DNA from: Calidihabitans tengchongensis | GTDB taxonomy: Bacteria; Sysuimicrobiota; Sysuimicrobiia; Sysuimicrobiales; Kaftiobacteriaceae | Assembly: GCA_031459615.1 (NCBI GenBank) | Contig: JAVKIE010000019.1 | Location: 1 to 17,809 of the forward strand | Length of the DNA stretch: 17,809 nucleotides | Direction: 5' to 3' | In this document: positions 16,106 through 17,809 of the stretch, in pieces | Layout of the letters: each line of letters begins with the position of its first letter | Position numbering within the stretch: the first letter of the stretch is position 1 | The notes under the pieces: model-generated | Database searches by the model: none | The model's input: only the letters and a program-made list of their open reading frames with translations | What the model was told of the DNA's origin: nothing | Translations under genes and position numbers: made by a program

Positions 16106-16642
16106 TCAGTCCCCCTCCTTTGCTCCTCCTGTGACCGGGGCCGCCGCGCGCCGGGGGATGGCGGGAAGGTGCTGCTCGCGCAGCTTGCGCGCCGCCGACG
16201 TGATGGCGTTGACGATGTGCTGGTAGCCGGTGCACCGACAGAGGTTGCCCTCCAGGCCGTGGCGGATCTGCTCGTCGGTGGGATCGGGGTGGCGCTCCAG
16301 GATCTGCAGCGCCGTGAGCATCATGCCGGGCGTGCAGAACCCGCACTGCAGCCCGTGCTCCTCCCAGAACGCCTCCTGGATGGGGTGGAGCGTGCCGTCT
16401 TGGGCCAGGCCCTCCACCGTCACAATCTCGGCGCCGTCGGCCTGCGCCGCGAGGACCGTACAGGACTTGACGGCCAGCCCGTCCATCAGCACGGTGCACG
16501 TCCCGCAGGACGTGGTGTCGCAGCCGATGTGGGTGCCGGTCAGGCCCAGGACATCCCGGAGGTAGTAGACCAGCAGCAGGCGGGGTTCCACCTCGTGCTG
16601 GTAGGTGACACCGTTGACGGTAACCGAGATCGGAACCTTCAC
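16106..16642 (-). CDS. Molybdenum hydroxylase 2Fe-2S (small) subunit, CoxS-like
   Basis: This 178-residue subunit carries two 2Fe-2S clusters. The ferredoxin-type cluster uses Cys41, Cys46, Cys49 and Cys61 (GCDTTSCGTC then KSCTV). The helical-domain cluster uses Cys100, Cys103, Cys135 and Cys137 (QCGFCTPGM and CRCTGY). All eight ligands are present. The start is GTG at 16642 with GGAGG 6 nt upstream; the longer in-frame extension to 16774 has no ribosome site and runs into dyad-rich DNA. It is the first gene of the S-L-M cluster, one base before the large subunit. Upstream (16643-16849) are two inverted repeats that may control it. A basic, Pro/Ala-rich tail of about 25 residues follows the second cluster domain. 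Confidence 0.95.
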   Translation of the reverse strand: MKVPISVTVNGVTYQHEVEPRLLLVYYLRDVLGLTGTHIGCDTTSCGTCTVLMDGLAVKSCTVLAAQADGAEIVTVEGLAQDGTLHPIQEAFWEEHGLQCGFCTPGMMLTALQILERHPDPTDEQIRHGLEGNLCRCTGYQHIVNAITSAARKLREQHLPAIPRRAAAPVTGGAKEGD

Positions 16643-16679
16643 CCTCTCACCTCCCCGGGTGCGCCGGCTCACAACAGTG

Positions 16680-16707
16680 CAGGCGCGGCCGCTCCCGGCC
16701 ACGCCTG
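16680..16707. promoter_or_regulatory. Inverted repeat 38 nt upstream of the small-subunit start
   Basis: CAGGCGCGGCC (16680-16690) and GGCCACGCCTG (16697-16707) pair at 10 of 11 positions around the loop GCTCCC. It could be an operator or a 5'-leader hairpin of the molybdenum hydroxylase mRNA. CCACGCCTG from its right arm recurs at 16771-16779, which favours a protein-binding site. Confidence 0.4.
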
Positions 16708-16731
16708 CCTGCTCAGACACCCCGACCCGGT

Positions 16732-16766
16732 CGCGCACGCCACCGAGTGCACTCCGCCGGTGCGCG
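16732..16766. promoter_or_regulatory. Long dyad with palindromic core upstream of the molybdenum hydroxylase operon
   Basis: Arms CGCGCAC (16732-16738) and GTGCGCG (16760-16766) flank a perfect 10-nt palindrome GAGTGCACTC (16745-16754), offset from the arm centre by half a base. It lies about 90 nt upstream of the small-subunit start, a plausible distance for an operator or activator site. No consensus promoter was identified beside it. Confidence 0.35.
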
Positions 16767-16849
16767 CTATCCACGCCTGGAGCACGTAATCCACCGCGCC
16801 AGGACGTTTGATTGCAACCGACTGCCGCAGGCGGGTTGGAAAGAGCGAG

Positions 16850-17095
16850 TCAGGGTGTCCCGGTGCCAGAGGGGAGGTTCGCGGACCCCCCGGAGGCCTC
16901 CTGCCGGAATGCGCGTCCCCCGGGGCCGGCGGGGCAGCCCTCCAGCATGGCCTGGGCGATCCAGATGGCCAGCAGGCAGTCCAGCCCGTCCGTGGGGGTG
17001 GACCGGCGCTCCCGGCAGACCACAGCCGGGCGGGGGATGTTCCGGTGGCCCAGCCAGCCGGTAGGCCCAGTGGCAGAGGTCGGCTTCATGCCCAT
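16850..17095 (-). CDS. Unidentified small ORF (81 residues)
   Basis: This reading frame encodes 81 residues with about 90% G/C at third positions, similar to the real genes in the window, which is why it is listed. The product resembles nothing I recognise. A central stretch, DGLDCLLAIWIAQAMLEG (about 37-54), is mildly hydrophobic and helix-like. Four Cys are present, and the tail is Gly/Ser/Pro-rich. No good ribosome site precedes ATG 17095 or ATG 17089. It starts 27 nt after the stop of the small membrane-protein ORF on the same strand, so the two could be co-transcribed. Overlapping plus-strand frames look like antisense shadows. If this ORF is not real, 16643-17122 holds only the dyads described. 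Confidence 0.4.
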   Translation of the reverse strand: MGMKPTSATGPTGWLGHRNIPRPAVVCRERRSTPTDGLDCLLAIWIAQAMLEGCPAGPGGRAFRQEASGGSANLPSGTGTP

Positions 17096-17122
17096 GAGTG
17101 CTCTACCCGGACAGACGCCGGA

Positions 17123-17308
17123 TCAGTCGGCGGCCCCCAAAGCTCGTGCCGTATCGGTCGCCGTTTTCTCGGGCCAGCGGACCCCCCACAGGGACAGGAC
17201 CTCTTCCTTGCTGGCCGGCGCCACCCGATAGGTCCGGGGCCGCAGCGAGAGGATCCACACGACGGCCGGCAGCGTGGTGCCCAGGATCACAACCAGGGAG
17301 ACGTCCAC
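17123..17308 (-). CDS. Small single-pass membrane protein of unknown function (61 residues)
   Basis: A GTG at 17308 has GGAGG exactly 5 nt upstream, and the frame gives 61 residues with an N-terminal hydrophobic helix (VSLVVILGTTLPAVVWIL, about 3-20). A basic stop-transfer segment (RPRTYR) and a soluble tail of about 35 residues follow, with KEEVLSLWGVRWPEK. The topology predicts N-out, C-in. The clean ribosome site and sensible protein layout make it likely to be real, despite longer overlapping frames on both strands. I do not recognise the family. Next to it on the same strand is the 81-residue ORF, and on the other strand, divergent, the tRNA-Gly. The upstream region shows no convincing promoter. 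Confidence 0.6.
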   Translation of the reverse strand: MDVSLVVILGTTLPAVVWILSLRPRTYRVAPASKEEVLSLWGVRWPEKTATDTARALGAAD

Positions 17309-17436
17309 GGTGACCTCCTCCACGACAGGGTGCGGACATGGTCCCACCCTATCAGGTAAGGATCCGGGGACACAGTGCTCACGGTCACAGAGGAACGGCA
17401 GCGGCGGAAGAGGAAGGCGCCCGGCGGGATCCGTAG

Positions 17437-17442
17437 TATAAT
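17437..17442 (+). promoter_or_regulatory. -10 box of the tRNA-Gly gene
   Basis: A perfect TATAAT lies 13 nt before the tRNA 5' end, a normal distance for a stable-RNA promoter with a short leader. No TTGACA-like -35 sequence is visible at 16-18 nt upstream (the region is GAAGAGGAAGGCGCC-like), so activity may depend on other contacts. Confidence 0.7.
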
Positions 17443-17455
17443 GCTGACAGGACGG

Positions 17456-17530
17456 GCGGGCGTAGCTCAGGGGTAGAGCATCGGCTTCCCAAGCCGAGGG
17501 CCGTGGGTTCAAATCCCATCGCCCGCTCCA
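17456..17530 (+). tRNA. tRNA-Gly (anticodon CCC)
   Basis: A complete cloverleaf is visible. The acceptor stem GCGGGCG (17456-17462) pairs with CGCCCGC (17520-17526). The D stem is GCTC/GAGC. The anticodon stem TCGGC/GCCGA encloses loop TTCCCAA, giving anticodon CCC at 17488-17490. The T stem GTGGG/CCCAT encloses TTCAAAT. The discriminator base is T (17527), normal for bacterial tRNA-Gly, and CCA (17528-17530) is encoded. All stems pair apart from one G-T. It decodes GGG codons, which are frequent in this GC-rich genome. Confidence 0.97.
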
Positions 17531-17541
17531 AAGATGATGGA

Positions 17542-17569
17542 GAGGCCCCGCAGGGGCCTCAATCCTTTT
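17542..17569 (+). terminator. Rho-independent-type terminator of tRNA-Gly
   Basis: GAGGCCCC (17542-17549) and GGGGCCTC (17553-17560) form a perfect 8-bp stem with a 3-nt loop, 11 nt after the tRNA CCA. It is followed by AATCCTTTT. The T-tract is short and interrupted, but the position is right for ending the tRNA transcript. Confidence 0.7.
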
Positions 17570-17571
17570 CC

Positions 17572-17594
17572 TCCTCTCCCCTGTGGGGGGAGGA
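17572..17594. repeat. REP-like intergenic hairpin
   Basis: TCCTCTCCCC (17572-17581), loop TGT and GGGGGGAGGA (17585-17594) form a 10-bp stem with one G-T pair, followed by CACAGGTGAGGGGG. This pyrimidine/purine arrangement, read on the other strand as CCCTCACC...CCTCCCC...GGGGAGAGG, resembles dispersed intergenic repeats common in bacterial genomes. Only one copy is in the window, so its repeat nature is inferred. Confidence 0.4.
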
Positions 17595-17647
17595 CACAGG
17601 TGAGGGGGTACGACAGAGAAACCCCGGGCGGGGCCTCAATCCTTCTG

Positions 17648-17809
17648 CCGCCGGGGACGGGGTGGGCCGAGCGGACCTTCTGCAGGTTCGTCGCCGCCGC
17701 CGGCCTGCCGCGTCGCGTGACGCTCCCCATGCTCCGGCACACTTCCTCACGCGGTTCCTGGAGGCCGGAGGAGAGCTGCGCGCCGCCCAGCGGCTGGCCC
17801 GGCACCGGC
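17648..17809 (+). pseudogene. Frameshifted C-terminal fragment of a tyrosine recombinase (Xer-like)
   Basis: Frame one (17648-17740) reads GTGWAERTFCRFVAAAGLPR, then RVTLPMLRH. The frame starting at 17743 reads FLTRFLEAGGELRAAQRL, then ARHR. Joined as ...MLRHT-FLTRFLEAGG... they match the conserved end of XerC/XerD-type recombinases (AGLPRRVTPHMLRHTFATRLLEAG and so on). A single missing base at 17741-17742 breaks the frame. The catalytic His of the HxLRH motif is replaced by Pro (LPMLRH), while the Arg and the later GH/RH histidine remain. No start or N-terminal half is visible; upstream is repeat DNA. The tyrosine lies beyond the window. It lies about 120 nt after a tRNA gene, a classic integration site. 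A sequencing error could mimic the frameshift, but not the His loss and 5' truncation. Confidence 0.65.

Larger units (their letters stand above)
17531..17644. repeat. Imperfect direct repeat of the hairpin unit, two copies
   Basis: The 15-nt sequence GGGGCCTCAATCCTT occurs at 17553-17567 and again at 17630-17644. The preceding bases are also alike (GAGAGGCCCCG-CA versus GAGAAACCCCGGGC), so units of about 30 nt recur 77 nt apart. The copy at 17630 keeps the CCCC/GGGG stem but not the longer stem of the first. Origin unknown: a duplicated terminator, a REP-like unit or the footprint of an insertion. Confidence 0.55.

Noticed and set aside
13813..16134. 773-codon plus-strand open frame opposite the large molybdenum hydroxylase subunit
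   Set aside because: It is antisense to a gene with clear motifs. Its translation is His/Gly/Gln/Val-rich with no recognisable domain, as expected of shadow frames in GC-rich DNA.
13744..16642. Genuine aerobic CO dehydrogenase (form I)
   Set aside because: The active-site loop lacks the AYRCSFR cysteine motif (AYRGAGR instead) and no accessory cox genes are adjacent.
16808..17359. 183-codon plus-strand frame across the small-ORF region
   Set aside because: The translation is low-complexity (Gly/Pro/Arg/Gln) with no domain. The minus-strand frames have a better ribosome site and third-position composition.
17123..17512. 129-codon version of the small membrane protein, starting inside the tRNA
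   Set aside because: It would overlap the tRNA gene and its promoter. The internal GTG at 17308 has an ideal ribosome site and directly precedes the hydrophobic helix.
17531..17644. CRISPR array (repeat GGGGCCTCAATCCTT with spacer)
   Set aside because: There are only two imperfect copies, the interval contains its own hairpin, no third copy follows, and no cas gene is present. A duplicated terminator or REP-like unit is simpler.

Overview
This is a very GC-rich bacterial window (third codon positions almost all G/C). It looks like a chromosomal segment from an uncultured diderm. A TolC-like outer-membrane factor and a periplasmic adaptor imply an outer membrane. A tRNA gene with encoded CCA and dense operons with ATGA/GTGA start-stop overlaps are ordinary bacterial features. 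The taxon cannot be fixed from sequence alone. The gene mix would fit deep-branching soil or thermophile lineages such as Sysuimicrobiota/Armatimonadota or Rokubacteria-type genomes, and this is a guess.

Layout. (1) 1-7460, minus strand: an export locus with its own two-component system. It reads response regulator, sensor kinase, a 77-nt gap holding a strong hairpin, TolC-like factor, HlyD/YbhG/MacA-type adaptor, MacB-type ATPase, MacB-type permease, DrrA-type ATPase, and the first 16 codons of a further gene at the window edge that is probably the DrrB/YbhS-type permease. Nearly every junction overlaps or lies within 8 nt. (2) 7548-11004, minus strand: four consecutive genes whose products all carry a signal peptide or membrane anchor. 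They are a PQQ-type sugar dehydrogenase, an exported intradiol ring-cleaving dioxygenase, a YceI-family protein and an HtrA-like trypsin/PDZ protease. (3) 11005-11167: a divergent regulatory region with several dyads. (4) 11168-12818, plus strand: a glyoxalase-fold ring-cleaving dioxygenase (MhqO/PcpA type) and an alpha/beta hydrolase (MhqD type). This pairing is known from hydroquinone and quinone resistance in Bacillus. (5) 12884-16642, minus strand: a three-subunit molybdenum hydroxylase in the order small (2Fe-2S), large (Mo), medium (FAD). The large subunit carries the form-II motif, so CO oxidation should not be assumed. (6) 16643-17809: two small unidentified ORFs on the minus strand, a tRNA-Gly(CCC) with a perfect -10 box, a terminator, a duplicated hairpin motif, a REP-like hairpin, and the frameshifted C-terminal part of a tyrosine recombinase running off the end.

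How the parts may fit together. The centre of the window (8563-12818) concentrates proteins whose families bind, use or destroy quinones and diphenols: a PQQ-type enzyme, YceI, an exported catechol-type dioxygenase, a cytoplasmic hydroquinone-type dioxygenase and its hydrolase. With the neighbouring molybdenum hydroxylase and the sensor-controlled efflux locus, the simplest inference is a phenolic/quinone handling and efflux neighbourhood. That is a hypothesis from gene content only. I see no clearly novel defence or mobile system. The least explained parts are the small membrane-protein ORF next to the tRNA, the decayed recombinase beside that tRNA, and the dyads in the two regulatory regions.
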